A stretch of 55,176 bases of DNA from Pilasporangium apinafurcum (lineage: Eukaryota; Oomycota; Peronosporomycetes; Pythiales; Pythiaceae). How positions within the stretch are numbered: the first letter of the stretch is position 1; each line of letters starts with the position of its first letter. A program made the position numbers and the translations under genes. The notes under the pieces were generated by a model. The model was not told where the DNA came from, did no database searches, and saw only the letters and a list, made by a program, of their open reading frames with translations. Location: assembly GCA_001600495.1 (NCBI GenBank), contig BCKE01000101.1, forward strand, positions 1 through 55,176, read 5' to 3'. Positions 54,835 to 55,176 of the stretch are shown one piece after another.

Positions 54835-55176
54835 TCAGACGCTGATCTGCTGGCGGAGCAGAGCGCCTTCGATGGCGGTGAGCCCCTGGTCGCAATAGAC
54901 CGGATTGATTTGTGCCAAGGTGGCGATGACCGCATTGAGGTGGGTCTCATTCTTGGCGATCGTCGTGTCGACCTCGATCTCCACTAGGAGCGCCATATCA
55001 AAACTACTGAGGTGACCAGTATCGGCACCAGTGACTCGCGAGCAGACCGCAATCCCAGTCTCGCGCATCGTAATTCCCGACATGGGCTCACCCTGCACCT
55101 CCATCGGGCGCGACATGCCGGAGAAGACAAACTCGATGCGATCACTTTGGTAGTAGCGCCGGATCGCGACGCCACC
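54835..55176 (-). CDS. 3' part of an unrecognised gene, open at the window edge
   Basis: The frame is open from 55176 to the stop at 54835 (113 residues visible). It begins GGVAIRRYYQSDRIEFVFSG and continues through SRPMEVQGEPMSG and SSFDMALLVEIEVDT to the stop after LLRQQISV. Composition is GC-richer than the flank and clearly coding-like. I recognise no family. The real gene may splice out before 54835 and continue at about 54745. Confidence 0.5.
   Translation of the reverse strand, partial: GGVAIRRYYQSDRIEFVFSGMSRPMEVQGEPMSGITMRETGIAVCSRVTGADTGHLSSFDMALLVEIEVDTTIAKNETHLNAVIATLAQINPVYCDQGLTAIEGALLRQQISV

Overview
The window looks like nuclear DNA of an oomycete (stramenopile). Genes are dense and have short introns (mostly 50-90 bp, GT..AG). 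The housekeeping proteins are typically eukaryotic. The tyrosine-kinase-like (TKL) kinases carry the wording usual for oomycete TKLs, such as HRDLKSRNVLL, APEV and SFGVVLSELDTH. I cannot fix the genus from sequence alone. All exon structures below were derived by hand from splice signals, reading-frame continuity and paralogue comparison.

Left part (1-24.6 kb): a housekeeping region. In order it holds a gene-poor 2.4 kb, RPN3/PSMD3 (+), the complex I subunit GRIM-19 (-), a broken Fanzor (eukaryotic TnpB-like RNA-guided nuclease) relic (-), BRF1 (-), a B-type cyclin (-), an EF-hand protein (+), PAM16 (+), isopentenyl-diphosphate isomerase (+), an unrecognised secreted protein (-), a mitochondrial phosphate carrier (+), KISH/TMEM167 (-), cytochrome c1 (+) and the Pol I/III subunit RPAC1 (+). 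These genes are not one pathway, although mitochondrial functions (GRIM-19, PAM16, phosphate carrier, cytochrome c1) and Pol III functions (BRF1, RPAC1) recur.

Central and right part (24.6-52.8 kb): a tandem cluster of eight paralogous receptor-like kinases, here called RLK1-RLK8. Two are on the minus strand and six on the plus strand. Each has a signal peptide, a Cys-rich extracellular module, leucine-rich repeats (LRRs), one membrane span and a cytoplasmic TKL kinase. All eight share one six-exon plan in which the three canonical LRRs are separate exons with symmetric phase. RLK2 has a 2-nt deletion in an LRR exon, RLK5 has an altered glycine loop, RLK4 and RLK7 share a gene-conversion-like tract, and one further kinase survives only as a fragment.

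Between the kinases lie three near-identical 0.57-0.70 kb repeats. Each joins the tail of a truncated FKBP15-like gene to the 3' end of a Fanzor element and stops at the same right end. One sits exactly where the kinase strand flips, which suggests repeat-mediated rearrangement of the cluster.

Right edge (52.8-55.2 kb): AT-rich DNA with a fragment resembling a MULE-transposase zinc knuckle, a possible small gene, and an unrecognised reading frame running off the window.
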